From CAYVIB01 sp964451365 (lineage in GTDB: Bacteria > Pseudomonadota > Gammaproteobacteria > Pseudomonadales > Cellvibrionaceae): DNA of 64,000 bases. Positions within the stretch are counted from its first letter, which is position 1. Every line of letters starts with the position of its first letter. Below the pieces are notes generated by a model that saw only the letters and a program-made list of their open reading frames with translations, was not told where the DNA came from and ran no database searches. Position numbers and translations under genes: made by a program. Shown in pieces: positions 1 to 7,873 of this stretch. The DNA lies in NCBI GenBank assembly GCA_964451365.1, contig CAYVIB010000024.1, positions 1 through 64,000 on the forward strand, in the 5' to 3' direction.

Positions 1-7
1 AAAAGAC

Positions 8-37
8 CCCGTGCTGGATTCCAGTGCGGGTTTTTTT
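8..37 (+). terminator. Rho-independent terminator of a gene lying left of the window
   Basis: A 10-bp stem (8-17 with 21-30, two G-T wobbles, 3-nt loop ATT) is followed by seven T (31-37). No gene in the window ends here, so it most likely terminates a + strand transcript coming from outside the left edge. Confidence 0.75.
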
Positions 38-652
38 ATATCTATCATCCCTGTTTCAGGGCTTGGCACGAATGGCACTTTCTTAAGAGAAGATTCTTTT
101 AAAAGCCCCAATCACAAATCGGCGCTTTTATTTTGGCGGATGCTCTATCTGGTCACTCGGGCTTTGGCTTCCTGCGCTGCGCTACCATCGGAATACCGAA
201 CCACTACATTCGTGTAGGTGTGATGATGACCGGTCATGGTGATGGACAGAAACGTCGGACATCATCCCTGTATCCCAGGCCTGTGGCCAGCTGTCGCTAC
301 ACTCCCGCGCCCTAACTGGAGCGCCACCCGGTTGTTCCAGACCATTTAGTCAGGTTCTAATATCAAAAGCCCCGGCCAGAGAAACGGGCTGGGGGCTTTT
401 TTTGGCTGATTATGTGAAGCTACTTAAACTTCCAGTCGGCTTGAGCCGGTATTGGTGAAGCGCTGACGCAATAGGTTTAGTGATTCCCGCCAAGGCACTT
501 TTATCAGATTTCCTAATCAGGGTCCGCTCCAGAAAAGATAATATTATCCCCTTGACTATAACCGGTTTCATGCTGGTTTTGTATCTGGCGTCCATTTAGA
601 CCGCCAAAACAGGGCATATCTGGTTGCGCTTTTAAAATTTATGTAATAGTGT
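38..652. other. Intergenic stretch without a recognisable gene
   Basis: Only short open frames are present (the longest is about 60 codons, on either strand), without a convincing ribosome site or a recognisable product. No tRNA, RNase P, SRP or tmRNA motif was seen. The stretch lies between the terminator at 8-37 and the control region of the first TonB receptor, and contains a second terminator (365-403). An untranslated transcript ending at that terminator is possible but has no positive support. Confidence 0.5.
365..403 (+). terminator. Rho-independent terminator, possibly bidirectional
   Basis: AAAAGCCCC (365-373) pairs with GGGGCTTTT (392-400), with further G-C pairing inside, and a run of seven T follows (397-403). 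The A run before the stem would also give a U tract on the opposite strand. No coding sequence directly precedes it on either strand, so the transcript it ends is unknown. Confidence 0.7.
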
Positions 653-668
653 ATGTAACCGGTAACAT
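653..668. promoter_or_regulatory. LacI/GntR-type operator candidate upstream of the first TonB receptor
   Basis: ATGTAACCGGTAACAT is an interrupted palindrome with one mismatched pair and a central CG, the form typical of LacI-family operators such as those for gluconate regulators. It lies about 170 bp before the receptor start at 841 and just downstream of AT-rich sequence (TGTAAT at 642) that could hold a -10 element. No LacI-family gene is in the window, so the regulator is unknown. Confidence 0.45.
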
Positions 669-696
669 GAGATAAAGCTTGCCCTTCAGGTAAATC

Positions 697-768
697 AATG
701 GAGGATTTCGGGTTTTGATCTTTCGCTGGAAGTTTCAAAACCCGTGGAAGCTATTTACAACCTCCATT
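697..768 (+). promoter_or_regulatory. Structured 5' leader of the first TonB receptor gene
   Basis: Two nested perfect stems can form: AATGGAGG (697-704) with CCTCCATT (761-768), and CGGGTTTTGA (709-718) with TCAAAACCCG (735-744). No T run follows, so it is not a simple terminator. The outer stem contains a GGAGG that would be hidden when folded, and a tiny open frame ATG..TGA (699-719, peptide MEDFGF) runs through it. It may be a translational or attenuation-type control element. It matches no riboswitch class I recognise. Confidence 0.4.
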
Positions 769-840
769 ATCTGGTTGCTCAGCAAGCAAATAGGTTGGTT
801 AAGAATATTAATAAATAACTCAAGTGCTTTAGGAGAACCT

Positions 841-3800
841 ATGGGACCGCATCAGAACCAATTTAAGAAAAAAATACTCGCTGCGAGTATCTCCTCTTGT
901 ATGTTTACCAGTGCTGGAATGACTGTTGCGCAAGATGAGATAACCGAAGAGGTGATTGTCACTGGTATCCGCGAATCGATTGCAACATCTATTAATATCA
1001 AACGGCAAGCAAACACCATCGTGGATTCCATCACTGCCGAAGGTATAGGTAAACTGCCAGATGTAACGATTTCTGATTCGCTCCAACGAATTTCCGGTGT
1101 TCAAATTCGACGTTCGGCCGGAGAGGGTTCGGACGTCAACATTCGTGGCTTACCTCAAGTTGTTACCCAGCTTAACGGAGAACAATATCTTGGAGCTGCA
1201 TCGGTTGTGTCCACTCAACCAAACTTTAGTGATATTCCTTCCCAGCTTTTCAAAGGCGCGGATGTATATAAGTCGGCTACCGCTAATTTAGGGCCGGCAG
1301 GTATCAGTGGAACTATAAATTTGAAAACATATCGTCCTTTTGATTTTGACGATGGTCTTACTACCAATGCCAGCCTTGAGCTGCAGCGTGGTGACGAGAC
1401 TGCCGAGACGGATCCCGTAGTTGCTGGTTTGGTAAACTGGCGGGATGACAAATTGGGTTTCCTGCTTTCGGCAACCTATGCAAATGTCAACCTGTCAAAT
1501 TCTTACAACGGAGGTAACACCTCTAACCCGGCCGAGCCTGGTGATATTAACGGTTGGACAAACCGTGCCAATGACTTTGCAGTACTTTGTTCAATCGACG
1601 GCATTCCCGGTTTGGATGCTGACAGCGATGGCGAATTGGATTGCCCGGGAGATCCTCTCGCTGATTTCGGTAGTACCATTGTCACAGATCAGGGGCGTAG
1701 CTATTTGAGCTATCAAGGTATATCTGCCTGGAATCAAGTTACCGAGCGTGAGCGGCTGGGGGTGAATGGGGCTTTCCAGGCTGATCTCGGCAGTGGTTTT
1801 GAATTAACTACAGAATGGTTCTATACCAATCAGGAAGAGTACAACCGGCAGGTTGGCTTAAGCGCAACTAATAAATGGCAACATTGGAATTGGCTATACC
1901 CTACAGCATCATCCGATTCTGGTGCGGACCTTGATGGCAACGATTTCCATTTCTGGAATGTGGCCGAATTGTCTCCCAAGCGCTTAAAATCTTTTACGCA
2001 AAATGTTTCATTCGAAAACACATCGCGTAACTTTAATCTTCAACTGGACTACGATAATGGAGGTCCGTTCATCGGACAGTTCCGTGCCGTCCACGGGGAA
2101 GCAAACCAGAAGAAGAGGCACGGCTATAACGAGGGTGACTTGACGAACGGCATGTCGACTCTGGGCCGTACCACCAATTTTGTCCCTTCCGGTGAGTGTG
2201 ATAGCGAGACTCCAGTTGGCGATCAGGGCGGATGCTTCCAGGCTATTAATCCCCTCGGCTACTCTGAAAACCCTCACATCACTTATGATACAAGAGGTGA
2301 ACATCCGACATGGAGTGGGTTTGACCGCCCACTGACGGGAGGTTTAGGTGCTGACGCCACTATTGCGGACTATATGGCAAACCTGGAAAGTTACAATGTG
2401 GGTGCTTTTTCGTCTGAGAATAATGAGGATTCGGATGGGGAGCTGGATGCTTTCAGTCTGAAAGGCAACTATAAGTTGGACCTCGGGTTTATCACTAGCG
2501 TGGATGTCGGCGCACGCTTCAGTGATCGATCGGCTGATTTTACCCGGTTTAATTTATTTACCCCGGCCAACAATACGCTCTGTGAAGCCCAGTGGAAAGC
2601 GACGGATGTTCAGTTAAATGCCGCCGCGCCGAATTGTAGTGTCGGAGAGATGGTAGACGGTACATTCGAACCCTATATCGCTTTACCTCATGTACCGTTA
2701 AATCAGTACAACAATGTTAATTTCTATACTGACTTTGGGCCAGTTAATGGCATCCCTGGTGTTTGGGCTATCGACCCGCACGACTACGATGATCCAATTG
2801 GATTTATGGAAAGCGTGTTTGGTGAAGGTACTCGACAAACGGTTCCTGGATCGAGTTTCAACGTGGATGTACAGGAATTATCGTACTATCTGCAGTTGAA
2901 TTTTGCGGCTGGACCAGTCTCGGGTAATTTCGGGATTAGGTCTGTTGAAACAGATCTTAACGTGAAGCAGAACATCGCTAGTTCTTCGTCGATTCCTTAT
3001 GGCAACACGGCTGCGGACGTAGGTGATATTTTGACGAGCCGCGATTACCGGGATAACTTGTTGTCTTTGAACGTCGCCTGGAATGTGGCGGAGGATGTTG
3101 TGGCCCGTTTCGCATACAACGAGGCGATGGTGCCGCTCGATTTAGACCAGTACGGCGATGGCTTATCCCTGAATACCGTTATTGATTCAGATCCCTCCAG
3201 CCCGACTTTTGGCCAGTTTATCGTTTCTGGTGGAAATCTGACCGGCAATCCAAGTTTGGACCCTTGGCGCTCGGAGAACCTGGATCTTTCCGTGGAATGG
3301 TATTTAGGTTCTGCTAGTTTAATGAATGTGGCTCTTTTTGAGATTGATGTCGAAAATTTTACCCAACAGGATACGGTGATTATGCCCCAGCCTGATGCTG
3401 ATGGTGTCATTCGGCGATCAGTGCCAATCAATACCACGGTTCAGGGCGAAGGCGGCACGCTCGAAGGCGTTGAACTAGGTGCAAAAATTGCGCTCAGTGA
3501 TTTTATCGATGATGGAATTCTGTCAAACTTCGGTCTTGATGCTAACTACACTTACTCGCCGAGTGAAGGTACGGGAGAGGGACTCGATGGAGATACACTG
3601 CCATTTCCGGATAACTCCGAAACTCAATACAACTTTGTAGTGTGGTACGAGGCGGACAGATTCCAGGCTCGGGTAGCTTACAACTACCGCAGTGAGCGAT
3701 TGGCTGCCACGGGGGCGGGAGGGACGTCCGTTCTACATCTCTACCAGGATGAAACTCAATACGTCGATATCTCCGCGAGCTATGACATAACTGATATGGT

Positions 3801-3930
3801 GAGCATCTATATATATGGCTCCAACGTAACAGGGGAGTTTGAAGAATATTATTTTGAGAACAAGCAGCAATTAGCGTTCCAGAGCTTCTTTGAACCTCGC
3901 TATACTCTTGGAGTGCGCGCTCGATTCTAA
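841..3930 (+). CDS. TonB-dependent outer-membrane receptor (Xanthomonas/Caulobacter type)
   Basis: Predicted 1029-residue outer-membrane receptor that would take up a specific ligand with TonB-ExbBD energy. ATG 841 is chosen because AGGAG (831-835) sits 5 nt upstream and a Sec signal peptide follows; the open frame extends upstream to 715 but that part has no signal-peptide character. Mature residues begin near QDEITEE. A TonB-box-like EEVIVTGIRES is followed by a plug domain (LPDVTISDSLQRISGVQIRR, NIRGLP) and a long beta-barrel ending in the aromatic residue of VRARF, as expected for BAM-dependent insertion. Directly followed by a terminator and a halogenase gene, an arrangement often seen for this receptor class. 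The substrate cannot be read from sequence; glycans or halogenated/aromatic compounds are possibilities. Confidence 0.93.
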   Translation: MGPHQNQFKKKILAASISSCMFTSAGMTVAQDEITEEVIVTGIRESIATSINIKRQANTIVDSITAEGIGKLPDVTISDSLQRISGVQIRRSAGEGSDVNIRGLPQVVTQLNGEQYLGAASVVSTQPNFSDIPSQLFKGADVYKSATANLGPAGISGTINLKTYRPFDFDDGLTTNASLELQRGDETAETDPVVAGLVNWRDDKLGFLLSATYANVNLSNSYNGGNTSNPAEPGDINGWTNRANDFAVLCSIDGIPGLDADSDGELDCPGDPLADFGSTIVTDQGRSYLSYQGISAWNQVTERERLGVNGAFQADLGSGFELTTEWFYTNQEEYNRQVGLSATNKWQHWNWLYPTASSDSGADLDGNDFHFWNVAELSPKRLKSFTQNVSFENTSRNFNLQLDYDNGGPFIGQFRAVHGEANQKKRHGYNEGDLTNGMSTLGRTTNFVPSGECDSETPVGDQGGCFQAINPLGYSENPHITYDTRGEHPTWSGFDRPLTGGLGADATIADYMANLESYNVGAFSSENNEDSDGELDAFSLKGNYKLDLGFITSVDVGARFSDRSADFTRFNLFTPANNTLCEAQWKATDVQLNAAAPNCSVGEMVDGTFEPYIALPHVPLNQYNNVNFYTDFGPVNGIPGVWAIDPHDYDDPIGFMESVFGEGTRQTVPGSSFNVDVQELSYYLQLNFAAGPVSGNFGIRSVETDLNVKQNIASSSSIPYGNTAADVGDILTSRDYRDNLLSLNVAWNVAEDVVARFAYNEAMVPLDLDQYGDGLSLNTVIDSDPSSPTFGQFIVSGGNLTGNPSLDPWRSENLDLSVEWYLGSASLMNVALFEIDVENFTQQDTVIMPQPDADGVIRRSVPINTTVQGEGGTLEGVELGAKIALSDFIDDGILSNFGLDANYTYSPSEGTGEGLDGDTLPFPDNSETQYNFVVWYEADRFQARVAYNYRSERLAATGAGGTSVLHLYQDETQYVDISASYDITDMVSIYIYGSNVTGEFEEYYFENKQQLAFQSFFEPRYTLGVRARF

Positions 3931-3961
3931 TAACAATATAGAAGATTAAAAATTAAAGCCG

Positions 3962-4000
3962 AAAACCGCCAGACGTTGCTAAAGTAATCCGGCGGTTTTT
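3962..4000 (+). terminator. Rho-independent terminator after the first TonB receptor
   Basis: AAAACCGCC (3962-3970) pairs with GGCGGTTTT (3991-3999), with a 20-nt loop and a short T run. It lies 31 nt after the receptor stop and only about 20 nt before the halogenase start, so halogenase expression depends on read-through or on a promoter overlapping this hairpin. Confidence 0.65.
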
Positions 4001-4019
4001 ATAAAAGTAATCGGTGTTT

Positions 4020-5537
4020 ATGTCTGATAATAGAGTGAAGAATGTAGTAATTGTTGGTGGTGGTACGGCCGGTTGGATGGTCGCTGCCAGTCTCAGTCAT
4101 TTCTATAGAAACATCAAATTCATACTGGTCGAATCATCGGAGATAGGCACTGTTGGAGTTGGCGAAGCAACAAACGCGACTATCCGTCGGTTTTATGGTG
4201 CGTTGGGAATGAGTGATGCGGAAGTTATGCGCGCTACAGGGGCAACCTGTAAGTTGGGAATTCAGTTTAAAAATTGGTACAAAAAAAATCATGCATTTAT
4301 CCACCCCTTCGGGTTATTTGGGCAGGATGTCCACGGCGTTGGGTTTTATCACTACTGGTTGAAGATGCGGCAATTGGGGGATATGACCGATATTGGAGAT
4401 TACTCCCTGGGCGTAACCTTGGCAAAAAACGGTAAATTTACTCCTCCATCGCCAAACCCACCTTCGACATTGTCGGTTTTTGATTGGGCTTTGCACTTCG
4501 ATGCGAGTCTTTTTGGGAAATATATGCGGCAATTTGCGGAGAAAAATGGCGTTAAGAGAATTGACGGTCGTGTCGAACTGGTCAATTTAAATGACGTCAA
4601 TGGATTTATAGATTCAGTAACGTTAGATAACGGAGATATTCTCGCAGGTGAGCTGTTTATCGATTGTTCCGGATTTCGGGCGCTGCTGATTGAAGGAGCC
4701 TTGAAAACCGGATATGAAGGCTGGAGTGAGTGGCTGGTTTGCGACCGGGCGGTAGCGGTACAAAGTAAGTTAGCCGGGAATCCGATGCCTTATACTCTCT
4801 CAACCGCGCACGAAGCTGGATGGCAGTGGAAAATTCCCCTTCAGCATCGACAAGGCAATGGCCATGTCTACTGCAGTCGCTATATAAGTGACGATGAGGC
4901 AGTGCATACACTGACCGAAAATATTGACGGCGAGCTAGTTGGTGAGCCGAAGGCGTATAAATTTATCCCTGGACGTCGAAAAAAAGCGTGGAATAAAAAT
5001 TGTATCGCTGTTGGTCTAGCTGCCGGCTTTTTGGAACCATTGGAAAGCACCAGCATTACCTTGGTGGAAACCGCGATAGAAAAGATCCGGCTTTTGTTTC
5101 CTGACAAATCCATGGGTCAGGGATGTATTGATGAATTTAATGAAATGACGCGGCTGGAGTATGAGCGCGTCCGGGATTTCGTCATATTACATTACCACGC
5201 TACGCGCAGGGATGACACACCGCTTTGGAAATATTGTCGTAACATGAGTGTGCCTGAAACGCTCGAACATAAAATGAAGCTATTTCGCGAGCGAGGCCAT
5301 TTGGTTAAATACCGTTGGGAGATATTTCAGCCGGCAAGCTGGGTGGCCCTTTATTTGGGTAATAATATGCTTCCTAAGGCCTACGACCCGTTTGTTGATA
5401 ATATAGACGTTGATTATTTGCGAAGCAGTTTTGCGGCAATGAAGAAATCTGTCCAGGAAGCGGTAGCGGCGGTGCCAACGCATACGGAATTTATCAAGCG
5501 TAATTGCGCGGTTTCGGAAGATGTATTTTTAGATTAG
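4020..5537 (+). CDS. Flavin-dependent tryptophan-halogenase-family protein, copy 1
   Basis: A 505-residue cytoplasmic flavoprotein of the tryptophan halogenase family (PF04820), which oxidises halide with FADH2 and O2 and halogenates an aromatic substrate. Visible motifs are the N-terminal FAD site GGGTAGW (residues 13-19), VGVGEAT, the lysine of ATCKLGIQFKNW (K78, position of the essential Lys79 of PrnA/RebH), the GWQWKIP motif that keeps monooxygenase activity low, and FLEPLESTSI containing the catalytic Glu-Ser pair. All key residues are present, so it should be active. Start ATG 4020 aligns with copy 2; a GTG at 4014 is in frame, and neither has a clear ribosome site. Its stop overlaps that of the convergent halogenase pseudogene. 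The true substrate is unknown; relatives such as BrvH brominate free indole. Confidence 0.9.
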   Translation: MSDNRVKNVVIVGGGTAGWMVAASLSHFYRNIKFILVESSEIGTVGVGEATNATIRRFYGALGMSDAEVMRATGATCKLGIQFKNWYKKNHAFIHPFGLFGQDVHGVGFYHYWLKMRQLGDMTDIGDYSLGVTLAKNGKFTPPSPNPPSTLSVFDWALHFDASLFGKYMRQFAEKNGVKRIDGRVELVNLNDVNGFIDSVTLDNGDILAGELFIDCSGFRALLIEGALKTGYEGWSEWLVCDRAVAVQSKLAGNPMPYTLSTAHEAGWQWKIPLQHRQGNGHVYCSRYISDDEAVHTLTENIDGELVGEPKAYKFIPGRRKKAWNKNCIAVGLAAGFLEPLESTSITLVETAIEKIRLLFPDKSMGQGCIDEFNEMTRLEYERVRDFVILHYHATRRDDTPLWKYCRNMSVPETLEHKMKLFRERGHLVKYRWEIFQPASWVALYLGNNMLPKAYDPFVDNIDVDYLRSSFAAMKKSVQEAVAAVPTHTEFIKRNCAVSEDVFLD

Positions 5538-7059
5538 TTTTTATCCGTTTGACCTTCTGCTGCGCAATGACGTTGAATAAATGCGTCATGGGAAATTGCC
5601 CCTAACGCTGCATTTTCCACAGATGATTTCATTTGCAATAAGTGGTTCCGCAGTAACTCGGTGTCAATGGCATCCGCTCTTGGATCATGTTTGCGGGGTA
5701 TAATATTAAAGCCATTGTACATGGTGATCCAACTTGCATCCTGGAAACATTCCTCCTCATAGTTGACCAGATGGCCCCGGCTCTTGAATAATTCGATTTT
5801 GTGGGCCAAGGTGCCTGGATGTCTATGGTTCTGCAATAGCGCCAGAATTCGGATCGTCTCGTTGAGACGCTTTGTAGTGAAGAACAAGAAAATCCCGAAT
5901 GCGTTCAAATTCCAACTTCCCAAGGCGATTCGCTTCATCGATATCGGACTGATTGAAGGTTCTATCAGGAAAGAAATGTAAAAGTTTTGAGATGCCGGTT
6001 TGAATTAATGAAATACTAGTGCTTTCCAGAGGTTCGAGAAACCCGCCTGCCAAACCAAGCGCGATACAATTTTTATTCCAGAATTTTTTTCGCCTTCCTG
6101 ATGTAAACCGTAGGTGTTTCGGTTTGGATATCGGAGTTTCACTGATATTGGCAAAAAATTCTGATTCCGCGGCTTTGTCGCCAACGAATTTATCGCAATA
6201 AACGTAGCCGTTGCCCAAGCGGTGCTAAAGAGGAATTTGCCACTGCCAGCTGGCACTCTGCGCTATTACTTTCGTGAAAGGCGTGAGAGGATGCTGCTTC
6301 TCGGTTTGAACTACCCAAGCTTTTTGTTGCACGGTAGCCAATTGGCCAGTCGTCATATCCGGTATGCAATGTCTCCTCGATTAGCAATCCTCTAAACCCG
6401 GAGCAGTCGATAAACAAATCTCCCTCCAGTTCTGATCTATCTTCCAGCGTTAGCGCTTTAATAAACCCATTTTGGCTTAAGAGGGCTTTGATTACCTTGC
6501 CTTCCATTCTTACGGCACCGAGATTCATTGCGTAATTTTTAAGATACCTGCCGTAAAGTACAGCGTCGAAATGAAATGCATATTTGTAATCCGCCAGGGG
6601 GCTCGGAGGGGTTGGGTGAGGCTGCGCAAATTTATTGAACCGTGCTAGTTTGATTGAAATGGAATAATCCGAAATATCCAAACGATACTCTAGCTTTTTC
6701 AGTCTGTTTATATAGTGGTGGAAGCTAACTCCGTTGAGATCAATACCATAGCTGGAAAAAGGGTGGAAAAATGAATGACCTTTTTTGTACCAGTTCGAAA
6801 TTCAATGCCAAGCTTAAAGGTCGCCCCTGTTTTGAGGACAAAGTCCACTTCATCGATACCAAGGGAGGCGTTGAAATCCCTGATTCCCGGAATGGTGGCT
6901 TCTCCCACACCGACGGCCTCAATTTCGCTGGACTCGATTAAAAGGATCAAGGATCTGAACGTCCTTGCGGCCATGGAAGTACGCCAAACTTGCCGCTGCC
7001 ATCCAGCCCGCTGCTCCACCACCCACAATAACGATTTTTTTAACTTGGTTATCAGTCAT
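5534..7059 (-). pseudogene. Decayed tryptophan-halogenase-family gene, copy 3
   Basis: Reading the minus strand from ATG at 7059 (MTDNQVKKIVIVGGGAAGW) and switching frame gives a complete halogenase-family protein: VGVGEAT, ATFKLGIEFR, WQWQIP, GRRKKFWNKNCIALGL, FLEPLESTSISL, and a C-terminus ending at 5534. Lesions seen by comparison with the two intact copies are a 7-bp tandem duplication (6942-6955, AAGGATC twice), 1-nt losses near 6790-6797, 6345, 5851 and 5820, a 2-nt gain in an A run near 6320, and an in-frame TAG at 6225-6227 where the intact copies have Gln (LQHR, LQSR). It cannot make a functional protein. It is convergent with copy 1 (the stop codons overlap) and divergent from the second TonB receptor. 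Neighbouring genes are intact, so poor sequencing is an unlikely explanation. Confidence 0.9.
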
Positions 7060-7289
7060 TATCTTGTAAATAGGGAGAGAGTGTATTTAGTTTGAAGCTG
7101 GGTTGTTAGTTAATGAAATTATATCGTGAATGTCCCATGCTTACTTGTGCTCAAGCTCGTTAATAGTCGTTTAATGGTTTTGGCTTCTCTGTGTGGGAAA
7201 GGCCTGGGAACCACTATATGGTTAGTTTGACTATAAGATGCTTGGGTTGATTCTGATGACAGGACTCGCTTTCGAGGAGGTGATTTTTA

Positions 7290-7361
7290 ATGGAAGATAG
7301 AGGAGATCTGTTCTCTTATCTGTACCATTGCATTGCGTGGGAGGTTGCAAGATGCATGTAA
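7290..7361 (+). CDS. Possible 23-residue leader peptide
   Basis: ATG at 7290 is preceded by GAGGAGGTGAT (7275-7285), which matches the anti-Shine-Dalgarno end of 16S rRNA over nine or more bases, better than any other gene here. The frame encodes 23 residues (MEDRGDLFSYLYHCIAWEVARCM). There is no homologue I recognise. It lies about 510 bp before the second TonB receptor, so it could be a leader peptide, the remnant start of a lost gene, or chance. Confidence 0.25.
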   Translation: MEDRGDLFSYLYHCIAWEVARCM

Positions 7362-7860
7362 CGCTATCATAATGGCGGCACCGAATCGTTGCCCAACGGG
7401 CGTAGGTCCTGTAAGGTGTGCATTCAGCGGCTTTCGGTGATTGCTCGGTTTGGATAAAAAGAAACTGTAACGGCCAATGCGCTGGTTAAGAATTGATCTT
7501 TTTTGGGGTTCCCGAAAGTTTCAAACTGGTGCCTGTGGACCAATAAGAAAAGCGAATCATCAAGTAGAACCAGTGGGCAATAAAAGCAGATAAAAGAGGT
7601 TCTCTATAACCGACATGTGCAACTCGTCTGGCGTTTGTAGGTTTTTAAAATAAATTAAGGTCGGATTTATTGACCCCAGATACTTGCTTTATTTGTAGTT
7701 CCAAAGCGAGGCATTGATGTCGTCCATGCTCAGCATGTGGATGGTGTCATTGAATAGTGCTACTGTTTAGTTTAGTAGTACCAAGCGGTAGCCAAGATTT
7801 GGAAGCCAAAGGTAGTAAGAGTTGGCCTCCAGTATAAAAAAATAAACGGTAAAACGTAGG

Positions 7861-7873
7861 AGAGGAAACCTCT
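7861..7873 (+). promoter_or_regulatory. Hairpin covering the ribosome site of the second TonB receptor
   Basis: AGAGG (7861-7865) pairs with CCTCT (7869-7873) around an AAA loop, immediately before ATG 7874. The stem contains the purine-rich ribosome site (AGGAGAGG, 7858-7865). Folding would lower initiation, so it may be a translational brake, but with only five base pairs chance is also possible. Confidence 0.3.

Larger units (their letters stand above)
7060..7873. other. Long intergenic region between halogenase pseudogene and second TonB receptor
   Basis: About 810 bp without a conventional gene. It holds a 23-codon open frame with a near-ideal ribosome site (7290-7361), a TTGACC at 7670 without a convincing -10 partner, and a hairpin over the receptor ribosome site (7861-7873). 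The remainder shows no recognisable gene, repeat or operator and may be decayed sequence plus the receptor control region. Confidence 0.5.

Noticed and set aside
410..595. A 61-codon minus-strand frame at the left edge
   Set aside because: No ribosome site, no recognisable product, ends next to a terminator; most likely chance.
1..652. Possible structural RNA (RNase P, 6S, tmRNA, tRNA)
   Set aside because: None of the conserved motifs or cloverleaf pairings could be found; only the two terminators are supported.
5534..7059. Halogenase fragments as separate small genes or programmed frameshifting
   Set aside because: Lesions are heterogeneous (7-bp duplication, single losses, 2-nt gain, a stop) and lie in different places, which fits decay; no slippery site with downstream structure is repeated.
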